Source: Monodelphis domestica (taxonomy: Eukaryota > Chordata > Mammalia > Didelphimorphia > Didelphidae). Taken from it: DNA of 64,000 nucleotides. The first letter of the stretch is position 1, and the number at the start of each line of letters is the position of its first letter. The DNA lies in NCBI RefSeq assembly GCF_027887165.1, contig NC_077227.1, positions 352,118,207 to 352,182,206 of the forward strand. The letters are read 5' to 3'. The notes below the pieces were generated by a model. It had not been told where the DNA came from, searched no databases, and saw nothing but the letters and a program-made list of their open reading frames with translations. The translations under genes and the position numbers were made by a program. This document shows, piece after piece, positions 54,245 to 64,000 of this stretch.

Positions 54245-56026
54245 TTTATCCCCATTGCAGATGATGTTTGCTGATGGTTTTAAATATATACTCTTTATTT
54301 ATTATTTTTAGGAAAGGCCCTTCTATTCCTATACTTTCTAGTGTTTTCAATAGGTATGAGTGTTGTATTTTATCAAAGGCCTTTTCTGCATCTATTTGGA
54401 TAATCATGTGATTTTTGTCAGTTTGCTTGTTAATATGGTCAATTATATGGATGCTTTTCCTAATATTGAACCATCCTTGCATTCCTGGTATGAATTCTAC
54501 CTGATCATAGTGGATAACCCTTGTGATGACTTGCTGGAGTCTTTTTGTTAGTATCTTATTTAAGATTTTTGCATCTATATTCATTAGGGAGATTGGTCTA
54601 TAGTTTTCTTTCTCTGTTTTTAACCTGCCTGGCTTTGGGATCAGTACCATGTTTCCTTTGTTTATTCTGTCAAATAGTTTGTATAATATTTGGATTGGTT
54701 GTTCGTTGAATGTTTGATAGAATTCTTTTATGAATCCAACTGGTTCTGGGGAATTTTTCTTAGGGAGTTCTTTGATGGCTTGTTCAATTTCTTTTTCTGA
54801 TATGGAATTATTTAGGTATTCTATTTCTTCTTCTGTTAAGCTAGTCAATTTATATTTTCTTAAATATTCATCCATATTACCTATATTGCTATATTATTTC
54901 CTTATAATTGGGCAAAGTAGTTTTTAATGATTGTCTTAACTTCCTCTTCATTAGAGGTGAGGTCTCCCTTTTCATCTTTGATACTGTTAATTCCATTTTC
55001 TTCTTTCCTTTTTTTTGTTAGATTGATCAGTACTTTGTCTATTTTATTTTTTCCCCCCAAAGTACCAGCTTCTAGTCTTATTTATTAATTTGATAGTTCT
55101 TTGACTTTTGACTTTTATTAATTTCTCCTTTAATTTTTAGGACCCCTAATTTAGTTTTCATCTGAAGATTTTTAATTTGTTCACTTTCTAGTTTTTTTTT
55201 TATTTGCATGCCTGATTTCTTGACCTCTACTCTCCCTAATTTGTTGATATATGCACTCAAGGTATGAATTTCTCCCTAAGAACTACTTGGTGGCATTCCA
55301 TAGATTTTGAAAGGATGTCTCATCATTGTCCTTTTTTTCAATGAAATTATTAATTGTTTCTATGATTTGTTCTTTAACTGATTTTGGAGAATCATATTAT
55401 TTAACTTCCAATTAATTTTTGATTTGCCTCTCTATGTACCCTTACTAATTATTATTTTTATTGTATTATGATCTGAAAAGGTTGTATTTATTATTTCTTC
55501 TCTTTTGCACTTGTTTGCCATGTTTCTATGTCCTAGTACATGGTCAATCTTTGTGAATGTACCATGTGCTGCTGAAAAGAAAAGATATTCCTTTTTGTCC
55601 TTATTTATTTTTCTCCAAATATCTACTAACTCTAATTTTTCCAAGATTTCATTCATATCTCTTACCTCTTTCTTACTTATTTTTTGGTTTGATTTATCTA
55701 GATCTGATAGAGGAAGGTTCAGGTCTCCCACTAATATAGTTTTTCTATCTATTTTCATCCTTGAATTCCACTAGTTTCTCGTTTAGAAATTTGGATGCTA
55801 TGCCATTTGGTGCATACATGTGGAGTACTGATATTTCCTCATTGTCTATACTGCCTTTTATCAGGATGTAATTATTTTCTCTATATCTTTTAGCAAGATC
55901 TATTTTTTCTTCGGCTTTTTCAGATACCATAATTGAGACTCCTACCTTCTTTTTCTCAGTTGATGCCCAATAGATTTTGCTCCACCCTTTTACCTTTACC
56001 CTATGTGTGCCTACCTGCCTCATATG
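54245..56026 (-). mobile_element. Long minus-strand L1, 5' part
   Basis: Continues 48094-50415 upstream: RT N-terminal part ([18 protein letters not shown]), then the linker and endonuclease. A frame at 55432-55758 holds LVGDLNLPLSDLDKSN and HGTFTKIDHVLGHRNMANK. It ends at 'cctcatatgtgt' just inside the ORF2 start, so the L1 is 5'-truncated or cut there. A small deletion occurs near 54652. Confidence 0.9.
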
Positions 56027-56726
56027 TGTCAGTTTGGATCACTGAGGTCCAGAGGTTAGCCCCTTCTTTTGGGGAGAGGTATGACCTCCCCAAATCTGAA
56101 GTCCCCATCATTATTGTAGAAACTGATCCAGACCTAATTCTATAGTAACATGATTTATTTGGGTTCAAACAGGGTAGGAGTGTTATGGGTATCAATCAGG
56201 GAAGATGGGACTATAAGAAGAAAATTGGCCCTCCAAAGTTTAGGGGTTCAAGCCTTTCCCAGCTTTGATCTCTCTTCTTGTCTGCTGCCATTTGATCCCT
56301 ACTCCTAAGCTAACTATCTCCAAATATAGGAGTCCAGGAAGAAAATGGGAGAGAGAGAAGTAGAGAGGAAGATCCTTGAAAAAGGATCTCTGTGGATGAC
56401 TTTCTTCAAAGTCCCAGTCCACAATATCCACTGATAGCTTTTGATTATAGTTATTTGGAGTTGAGTGAGAAGTATCCAGGGGTTCAGGAACAGATAGTTG
56501 ATCTCCAGAGAGACAGCTTCTTCCCAGTCTAGGAGACCTGCTTCTTCCCACCTGCTCCCAGCTGGAAGAAGTGTGAAGTGAGGTGGTCAGTTGCACTTCT
56601 CAGCTTCTCATTCTCTTGTGGATCCTTCAGTTTTTTTCTTTTTGCTCCTCACCCACTCTCTGTTCAGCTGTCTCTGTCAAAGACTGCTCTCTGCTCAAAG
56701 TGGACTATCTCTCTTCCTATCTTACA
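56027..56726 (-). mobile_element. Probable LTR, minus strand
   Basis: On the minus strand it runs TGTAAGATAGG to AACTGACA with 'cccaaataaatcatg' as polyadenylation signal near 56155. Its two flanks differ (L1 to the left, LTR sequence to the right), so no TSD is seen. The 118-codon minus frame 56240-56596 is not a known protein. Confidence 0.5.
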
Positions 56727-56741
56727 GAGTCCACTGACTTC
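56727..56741 (+). repeat. Remnant of a family A LTR left of element E
   Basis: GAGTCCACTGACTTC matches the family A LTR ('gagtccactgacttcc' at reversed 63409-63424). The LTR continues at 60680 beyond element E. Confidence 0.6.
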
Positions 56742-56756
56742 TGTAATAGATGATAT

Positions 56757-58690
56757 TTGGGTACAACTATCTGTTGATAAGTAGTCTTGGGTGCTTTCCT
56801 TTGTTTCCATTCATAGGCTTTCATTCTTAGGGACTGTTATTGATTTCTTCTAGGGCTATTCATGTTGCTGCTCATGACTAGGGCTTTTTTAAAAAATCAG
56901 ATGTCATTGGTATGTATCTTCATCAATGACATAATCATATTGTTATTTCTAGTGAGGTATCTGAAACTATTAGGTAATATCTTCATGGTATACCCTCCCT
57001 GTCTTCCTTCCCCCAGTAGAGATTATTTAAGCTGAAGGCTGAGAGATATGGATAACCTGTTTCAGTTCTCAACTATAACTTGATGGTAAAGTCTTTGATA
57101 ACAAATTCATCCAATGTGAATCTATGCTTCCATGCATTCTATGTGTTTGTGTCAGTCATAGTTATGAAGTTGGAGTTTTCTGCTACAAGCTTAGGAGTGT
57201 TCTTGTTGTTGTTGAATTACTTAGTTGTTCTGCTGGAATATTTTCTCTTCTACCTAAGACTAGTCTTCATTCTCATAAGTTCTTGTGTAGTATTGTGTAC
57301 TATGGAACTCCAACTAATCTTGGTTTCACTCTCACAGCTTGAATGGTATTTGTCATGTTTTTGAGGTTAGAGAATAGATGTGAAGTTGTATTGTTTTGTT
57401 CATCTACCCTGTCTTTTGCTTGTGTAGAGTTAGAAATCTTTCCCTCTATGTCATGTTGTTCTGGGAATAAGTTTAGTACATCTGCATATTCCCCTGCATC
57501 ATTAGGATGTGTGCCTTCATTCTTTCCCACAGTAGTAGTAGTACATTCATGTTTCTGGATGTGTATCTAAGGTGTCTATTGCTACTGAGTCACTGTACAT
57601 TTCTTTGATACCTTCTGCCAGCTGTATATTTGGATCAGGTTAACTCTTTTTGATTTAAATTATTTCCTATGAAAACTTCATATGAGGCTATATTCTCATA
57701 TAAGTTTATCTAGCCAGATTCCCTTCTGCCACTTAGAATGTTGACTTCATGTCTGCCATTTGAATCCTTGGTTGTTCTTTCAGTTACTAAGACTTCCATT
57801 GCATTCTTCATTTCAAATTCAACTGTCATGTCACTGCCATTACTTTGAATAGAATTATTATTTTCAAATGTAATGCCAGCTTCATTTTCAGTAAATTTTT
57901 TGTCTAAATCAGTCATTGCTGGATGGAAAGTTTCAGCTTCAGGATTCAAAGTAGATGCTTTTTTTCTAAGGGTATCTGTGTCATATATCTCTTTGAAGAA
58001 TTAACTGAGTTTGGTGGGATGTTATACCATTCTGTGAATGATTTCAAAATATTTACATCTCTAGCAACAGTAACCTGTAGGGAATTGAAATTTTGTTTCT
58101 CCATATCTTTCACTAACTACTTCTTGAGTTTTTGTGACTTTGTCTCTCTTTTCCTTTTGCACAATCTAATCCCTGAGCCCAACCTACATTGAAAAAAGTT
58201 CTCCAAGAATGTTTGGACTTGATTTGCATTTTTTTTCCTGTGTGGTTACTATACAGCCTTTCTCTAAGTCTCTTATCTCTGTTGCTATTTGAGACATGAT
58301 GTCTTTAACTTCTGCATCTAGCTATATCGTTTGTCTCTGCCTGTCTCTTGATTTATTGAATTTACTATCACTCACAGATACACTTTTATGTATTGAATTT
58401 TCACTATTTCTCAACTGTTTTCTCCTGAGTTTAACAGCAACCTCTTTTACACTATCACTTTTATCTCCATGTACCAAACTACATACATTATAGACCTGGC
58501 TTCATAATTCTCTCCTAACCATGTCTGAATATTTAGGTTTGGCTCCTGATTTAATAGCCTGTTGCATCTCCTGTAAATCAGTTGCCTGTTGTGTGGATTT
58601 TAGCTTACAATGAGAACAGCAAGTGGAATTTTGCTTTCTGTATGTAGTTTGTGTAGTTTTGTTGTTAATACTTCATATTTATTTTTCAGA
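56757..58690 (-). mobile_element. Family E copy 2, region downstream of gag
   Basis: Contains two minus frames (57300-57530, 57710-57949) rich in Asn/Asp/Glu/Lys with no recognised domain. It may be a further coding region of the element or a non-coding filler. No protease, reverse transcriptase or integrase motif was seen. Confidence 0.4.
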
Positions 58691-60050
58691 AAACAGTCTT
58701 TTATCAAGTTTCCTTTCTTATGACAGAAAAAGCATTATCTAGCTTCTCTCTGTACTGTTTTTGGTTTATAAGTAGGTTTTGTGTAAGTCCTAACAGTATT
58801 TAGTTTCTTTATTTCCTCAATCTCTTTGCCTCTTAAATTTTTCTCGGTCACCTCTAATTTTTCTTGTTAAATCTTGCATTTGTTTATGTTGTTCTGAATG
58901 ACTTTCATGAAGGTAAGTTGAGGTTTCATGTAATTTGTTCAGACTCACAGTATCATACTTTGGGAAGTAATGTTTAAAAAATTTTTTCAAGTGAGGTGTG
59001 TATCCCTTCAAAAACTGTCTTCTCACATAACTAGTAGATTCCTCACTATTTGCCTCTAAACCCATAATTGATTCAGCCATTTCAGAGAGATGATCTATAA
59101 ATGAAGTTGGGTGTTCCCATGTATTTTGCATGAGTTTGTCAAACTTTGCCCATGCATTAGGCTTTGAGCAACAGAGCTTAATAGCTTTGAGCAAATCTTC
59201 CCTACATTTACTTAAGTAGGTCATGCTTGTGGGATTTGCAAAATCAAAGTCTTCCCTTTGCTCCTCTGTGGGCCAACTAGTCAAATTGTTTTCTGACCTG
59301 GTCTTCTCAATGAATTAACGATGCTCATGGGGACTAAATAGTTCAGACAAGAGAAATTCTACATCTTGGAAATCTGGATCAAAGATCCTGAAAGCACGTT
59401 TGAATTCTTTCTGAGTCTTACAGGGTTGATTGATAAATTTTGGAACTTGTTTTTTCAGGGAATCAAGCTCCTGGGTTGTGAACTGTCTATGCACTTTTGA
59501 TTGTAACACACCAGCTGTACTCTATAATTTAGTGACATCTTTTAATGGAAAAATTTTTTCAGGTTCACTATCAGACATAGTGTCCTTGTCACTGTCATTT
59601 CCCTTTGCATTAACCTTTGTTTTCTTTGCCTTTCTCTCTTTCTCTTTGGGTGAACTATCTGTCTGGCCATTGTTCTTGTCTGGTCTAGGCCCTTTTACTT
59701 GATAAATTCCTCAAACATGTTCTTAATAATATTTTCCAAGTTAGTATCTACCACCATTATCTGTGCTGCCTTTGGGGGAATTACAAATCTATAAATATTC
59801 TTCAAATAGGTCAGAGTCTGTAAAGCTGCCAAAGAAATAATGTAAACTTGAGTCAAAATCTGCCATAGTATAGTTTCAGTTTGAAATGGCAACTGGAGTA
59901 TGAACATGGTGGTGTTGCCAATGTAATCCAGAGAATCAAAAATCATGTTGGTCATATAACATCATCATTATAGAGGATGTTATAGACCCAAAATCCAGTA
60001 ATGGCTACAAGTACAACAGCTCCACAGAGTATTTTCTTAAACATTTTTTT
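58691..60050 (-). pseudogene. Family E copy 2 gag-like region (fossil)
   Basis: From right to left: a hydrophobic N-terminus (as in copy 1), a charged linker (KEKERKAKKTK), a capsid-like part with CREDLLKAIKLCCSKPNAWAK and the phrase HPTSFIDHLSEMAES typical of retroviral capsid C-terminal halves, a basic tail (RKIRGDREKFKRQR), and a CCHC-like zinc-knuckle stretch near 58720-58765. The order fits retroviral Gag (matrix, capsid, nucleocapsid). It is broken in several places. Confidence 0.65.
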
Positions 60051-60077
60051 TTCTGTTTCTTAGGGATTGTAAACTTC

Positions 60078-60095
60078 AGTATTTTAGGGGTGCCA
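60078..60095 (-). promoter_or_regulatory. Primer-binding site of family E copy 2
   Basis: On the minus strand TGGCACCCCTAAAATACT starts three bases after the LTR. The tRNA was not identified. Confidence 0.6.
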
Positions 60096-60098
60096 ATC

Positions 60099-60679
60099 TG
60101 TAATAGATGATATCATTTTGCCTACCCTCCTCCCTTTTATACTTCCCTTCCTTCCCTCTTCTTCCCTTCAGTTTCCCCTTTCCCTTTCTTACTCAGCCTT
60201 CTTCTAAGTTTCTCAGGGTGTACTATGATGTTTCAGAGGAAATACTCTTTTCTTTATCTCAAGTAAGAGTTTATTGGGGAAAACAGGAAGGATAGAGGAT
60301 AAGGTAAGAGGGGTGGGATTTCCCTATTATCTATAATAAGTGTTAGGTTGGAGGATATTGAGAGAAATGGCAATTCAGTCACTAGCATGAAACAGAGCCA
60401 GCCATATATATATATATAAGAACTACTGTCCTTCTTCTTCTGCCTTCAGATCAGCCAGGTCACCTCCAACTTGATTATCCCCAGGCCCCGAGATAAAACC
60501 CAGCTTCTTCCTTCAGTCAGCTAGAAAGCCCAAAAACCTCAAAACCAGTCCAGAAAAAATAGTCACCATTGGTTTGGCTCCAAACTACTTTTCTCGGTCA
60601 TATTCCAAAAAGAACCTTGATTTGACTGACAGCTGACCCATCTCCAGCTTCTGTCCTTTGCATGCATGCCTCTACCACA
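60099..60679 (-). repeat. 5' LTR of family E copy 2
   Basis: 581 bp, close to the 582 bp of copy 1 after its insertion is removed. 'caataaactcttac' on the minus strand is the polyadenylation signal. A short (TA)n run lies at 60404-60418. Confidence 0.9.
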
Positions 60680-60896
60680 CTTCCTGTTGTTATGTGCTAA
60701 AGTAGACAAGGGTATATATTGGGTGGGGTTCTGGTCTCGGGTCTTAGTTTCCTGTCAGCGACTGTGGTGGAGTGGGGTTTTTGAACAGGTAGATTAACCA
60801 TGGGCACATGGTTTTTATTTTGTTACCTTTTTTATTCTTTTATTTCTAGTTATCATTAATAAATCTTATAAAATATAATATTTTAATTTTTATACA
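60680..60896 (+). repeat. Family A LTR, right part
   Basis: Highly similar to 39762-39993 ('ttgaacaggtagattaacc', 'catgggcaca', 'atcattaataaatctta'). With 56727-56741 it forms one LTR split by element E. ATGG follows it, against ATTG before 39711, so it could be the 3' LTR of copy 2; this is unproven. Confidence 0.8.
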
Positions 60897-61438
60897 ATGG
60901 GTATAATTTTCAGGGCTTTGGTGCTTAGCAGGAACAATATCTCTGAGAGAGTATTGAACCTCCATGGATAGCATTCTGCCTCAGGAGAACAGGTATCAGA
61001 GCTTTGGGAGACAACTGATATCGAAAGAATTGGGAAGGTAGGGAGTTAGAGTTTTCATGTTAAATGAAACATAGTTGGGGTGTAATGGGGAAAATGATTT
61101 TGGAGAGGACAAGGGATAGGAATTGACTGCATAATTATAATAACAGGAAAATTCTTACCTTGGAACAATATTCTGCAAGAACTGATATTCCTAAAATTAT
61201 AGACACTAACTAAGGAATAAATAAGAATAAAGGCCATGAATCAAAGAATAAAAGTCTAGAACAGACAAAGGGAAGAGAAATAATGAAGAGAGCAAAGAAA
61301 AGAAATCCTTTTTAGAAAAAAACCCAGATGAAATTAAATTTAAAACTAGCAAATGTAAATTGAAGGGAATGATAGTAATGAAGATTTCAATGAACTATTT
61401 AACTGATGGGAAAAGAGGGAAGAATTAAGTACCTATGA
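60897..61438. other. Unassigned sequence
   Basis: A/G-rich DNA with no recognised gene or repeat. Confidence 0.4.
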
Positions 61439-61904
61439 TGTAGGCATGGCAAAATTGGAGTCCAAAGAATTGACAGCTCAGATTGACTCCATGGTGAAGA
61501 AATAAACTTTATTATAAAAGAATATAGCAATAGGGTAGCTAGCAAAAGAAGAAGCAAACACATAAGGGAGGTAAGTAAGGTAAAGTAATGGGGAGGAGAA
61601 AAAAGTGGGGAAGGGTTTTCAAGAATGCTTTAAATCTTGATTAGTTACTAAGGAAGGAGTCACTTGTTTGGGTGGTTATTGTCCTGTTGTCCCCAAGAAA
61701 CTGATGTCATTTTACCCATGGCCCATTTTGTTCTGCATGACTTTACCCAGGATTCACTTTGTTTGTTTTGCATATTTGGGGAATCAATTACCCATTGTAC
61801 TCAAAATTACAAAGCTTCCAGCACGAACTTCCTTTGCATATGCTTGGTCTATTTCAGTTGACCATTTTTGTTTCTTTAGTACCCTTTCTACTTCCCTGTG
61901 TAAC
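61439..61904 (-). mobile_element. Candidate LTR, minus strand
   Basis: On the minus strand it runs TGTTACACAGGG to CATGCCTACA with 'ataataaagtttatttcttc' near the downstream side. No TSD was found. Overlapping short plus frames (61664-61989) have no known motif. Confidence 0.4.
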
Positions 61905-62159
61905 ACATCAGAGATTAAGATATCAGAATCAAAATGTGGTAATTATACTCTCACTGATGGAAAAAAGAGATACTTATAGAAACTTTTAAAGATCTTTTCC
62001 ATTTTTTTTTGTTGTCTTCCTTTCAGTTTCAACTTTTAAAAATTCCTGGAATGATCTAGCTTGTGTAGTTTTTTTGTTTTCACCATAGTTTTTGCTTTTA
62101 CTTTTCTTTTATGAGGTGATATTACTCATATTTTTCCATCATTCTTTTCTATAATATAT
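61905..62159. other. Unassigned sequence
   Basis: No recognised feature. Confidence 0.4.
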
Positions 62160-62341
62160 ATTTTAAAACCCTTTCCTTTAGTCTTAGTATCAATTTTAAG
62201 ACAGAAAAATGGCAAGGACTAGGCAATTAGGGTTAAGTGACTTGCTATAGGTCACACATTTAGAAAGTGTCTGAAGCAGATTTGAACCCAAGTCCTCCTG
62301 ATTCTAGGGCTGGTGCTTTGTCTATTGTACTATCTAGCTGC
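62160..62341 (-). mobile_element. WSINE1/MAR1-type SINE, minus strand
   Basis: Reversed SINE from 'aaaccctttcctttagtctta' to 'gtactatctagctgccc'. The following LTR element begins at its very end. Confidence 0.8.
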
Positions 62342-62345
62342 CCAC

Positions 62346-63027
62346 TGTAAAAATTAAAATGAATCTCAATAATAAAATATTATATTTTAGGAGGTTTATT
62401 AATGATCATTAGAAATCAAGGAATAAAGAGGACATAAAATAAAGACCATATGCCCATGGCTGACCAATCCATTTAAAATTCCCTTGCTTAGCTTACCACC
62501 ACCATCAATATCAATGTCACCATGCCAAAGAGAGAGGGGCAGGACCATCCACTCAATATTTATCCCCTACCTACAGGAAGTACATAATGACAGGAAGTCA
62601 GTGGGCTCCCAGGAAATGTAGGTTTTTTTTAGGGTAAAAGATTTTCAATTATACATTTTCCCCTGAGATCCATGGAAGAGTAGTCTCTCCAATGTATCTT
62701 GTAAACATAACCAACTTTGAAATTACAATAATTTAGAGATAAAAGGAAAAGGGAACAAAACCAATGATTGCTAGGCACATTGACAAAAATCCAGTTAGTG
62801 GGCAGTCCCCTTCAGCACAAGAGTATAAATACAAAACAAATGCGTTCAACCCCACATGGTTCAAATCACCACATCCCAAAGTTCACTCTGGATCTTCTGG
62901 TGCAGTGTGTGATCTGTGGAGGCATCTTCATGGTGCCTCCTCCAAACAGTTTACTTTCTGGATTTGGAGAGGTCGCATGTTTCTTAACCTGAAATTATTC
63001 TCAAAAGAATTTAAACTTTGTACTTTA

Positions 63028-63099
<72 letters not shown>

Positions 63100-63473
63100 A
63101 TTCCCCCCTGAAGAGGGTGTTGAAAAACACAGGGATCACTTAGGGAAAATAAATCTCAATAATAAAATATCATATTTTAGGAGGTTTATTAGTGATCATT
63201 AGAAATCAAAGAATATAGAGGATACAAAATAAAGACCACATGCCCATGGATGATCAACCCATTTAAAATCCCTGTGGAAAAAAATAAAATAAAATCCCTG
63301 AGCTTAGCTTACCACTGCCACCAAGTTCAATATTATCATGCCAAAGAAAGAGGGGTAGGACCATCCACTCAATATTTATCCCCTGTCTACAGGAAGTACA
63401 TAATGATAGGAAGTCAGTGGACTCCTGGGAAATGAAGTTCTTTTTTAGGATACCATTTTCAATTATTTTTGCA
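62346..63473 (-). mobile_element. LTR element 'family A' copy 4, internally shortened
   Basis: Left LTR 62346-62655 and right LTR about 63155-63473 are in the same (minus) orientation. About 500 bp of internal sequence lies between them, matching only the 3' internal end of copy 3. The internal part stops at the phrase 'gatcacttaggg', after which the right LTR follows directly, so most of the interior is lost. No coding capacity. Confidence 0.9.
63028..63098. repeat. (TAA)n microsatellite in family A copy 4
   Basis: About 23 TAA units at the place where copy 3 (51120-51140) has a short 'aataataattttttttt' seed. Confidence 0.95.
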
Positions 63474-64000
63474 TAGCATTTTAAAAATAAATTTATATTC
63501 TAAATTAGTGTTGCTTTTGACTAAGATATCTCTCTGTTCTCCAAGGAGATAAAGGGTTTGATGGTTGAGGTGGTTTCTAGACTCTTTTGTTCTTGTTGTG
63601 GTATTTTTTTGAGAGTATAGTTTTTAAAGTTTTTTTAAATCCTTATGTGTGTAACACTTTCTTGAGTGACAATACAGGTTGCTGGTGACCAAAGAGTATA
63701 CTACCTCCTATGCTACAGGCTAAACAGATGACTGTGATAGCCTGGTCAGTCTTAGTGCCCAGAGCCTGAGAAATCAAGGATGATTGCAGCAGTCACTAGG
63801 TATACCTTTTAACACAGCATCTAACATCAGTCTTGTTTCTTACTCTTAAACCAAGTTTTCTTTCTTTTTTTAAAATTTCCATTTTGGTCATATTATGAGA
63901 GAATATTCATATAAAGCCCCAAATCCCCAATAAAAACACACACAAATAAAATGAAGTTAATAAATACAATATGCCTTAATCTGCATTCAGACTTCATCAG
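63474..64000. other. Unassigned sequence
   Basis: No recognised gene or repeat up to the window end. Confidence 0.4.

Larger units (their letters stand above)
56742..60679 (-). mobile_element. LTR element 'family E' copy 2
   Basis: The 5' LTR is at 60099-60679 (minus strand, TGTGGTAGAGG to ATCTATTACA), then a primer-binding site and a gag-like region. The left end at 56742 keeps only about 15 bases of LTR (TGTAATAGATGATAT), followed by internal sequence. CTTC at 56738-56741 and 60680-60683 is the TSD. The target was a plus-strand family A LTR. Pol and env were not recognised. It is a fossil with several breaks. Confidence 0.85.

Noticed and set aside
61664-61989. Three overlapping plus frames of 65-103 codons
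   Set aside because: Different frames of the same AT-rich candidate LTR; no domain, no codon bias.
1-64000. CRISPR array, operons or bacterial contamination
   Set aside because: All repeats are interspersed eukaryotic elements; no regularly spaced short repeats and no prokaryotic gene organisation.

Overview
The window is gene-poor intergenic DNA from a marsupial (metatherian) nuclear genome. The evidence is the repeat repertoire: many copies of a tRNA-derived SINE of the WSINE1/MAR1 type (starts GGGGCAGCTGGGT, ends GGAAGGTAAGGGTTT plus A tail), an RTE/BovB-tailed SINE (core TTCTTGGCAAAGATACTGG), marsupial-type L1 3' ends, CR1/L3-like and MIR remnants, and several LTR families. The exact species cannot be told from sequence alone. 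No spliced host gene, tRNA, rRNA or CRISPR array was found. Nearly all longer open frames belong to L1 or to LTR elements.

The one host-gene-derived coding sequence is a processed retrocopy of a beta-tubulin gene, closest by eye to TUBB4B. It has an uninterrupted 439-codon frame at 13820-15139, an A tail and an 11-bp target-site duplication (TSD). It carries several in-frame losses and many CpG-type replacements, so it is probably not a working tubulin.

Layout. 1-8.5 kb: old minus-strand L1, SINEs, an inverted pair of LTR-like repeats, CR1/L3 remnants. 8.5-10.7 kb: an old L1 hosting a SINE, a young L1 tail and a 1-kb solo LTR with a 6-bp TSD. 11.2-11.9 kb: another LTR. 12.07-22.22 kb: a nested stack. 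A short LTR element ('family A', TSD ACTA, primer-binding site matching tRNA-Arg) contains the tubulin retrocopy and a 5'-truncated L1; that L1 contains a different LTR/gag element ('family E'), whose LTR contains a 580-bp solo LTR. 22.2-28.3 kb: old L1, MIR, RTE-SINE, a probable hAT remnant and a solo family-A LTR. 28.31-34.86 kb: a full-length but decayed L1 with a near-perfect 14-bp TSD. 34.9-39.7 kb: SINE, CR1, L1 tails and an LTR. 39.7-60.9 kb: a second family-A element disrupted by two head-to-tail L1s sharing one TSD, then minus-strand L1s hosting a third family-A element (50.42-54.24 kb), then an LTR and a family-E element. 61.4-63.5 kb: an LTR and a small two-LTR family-A element. The remainder shows no recognisable feature.

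The main observations are: (1) family A, a roughly 3.8-kb LTR family without recognisable gag, pol or env, present several times here; (2) a mosaic of identity between two defective L1s, suggesting gene conversion or local duplication; (3) tandem L1s inserted as one unit; (4) a family-E gag with an unusual hydrophobic N-terminus; (5) an intact tubulin frame buried in an LTR element. All identity figures are by-eye estimates.
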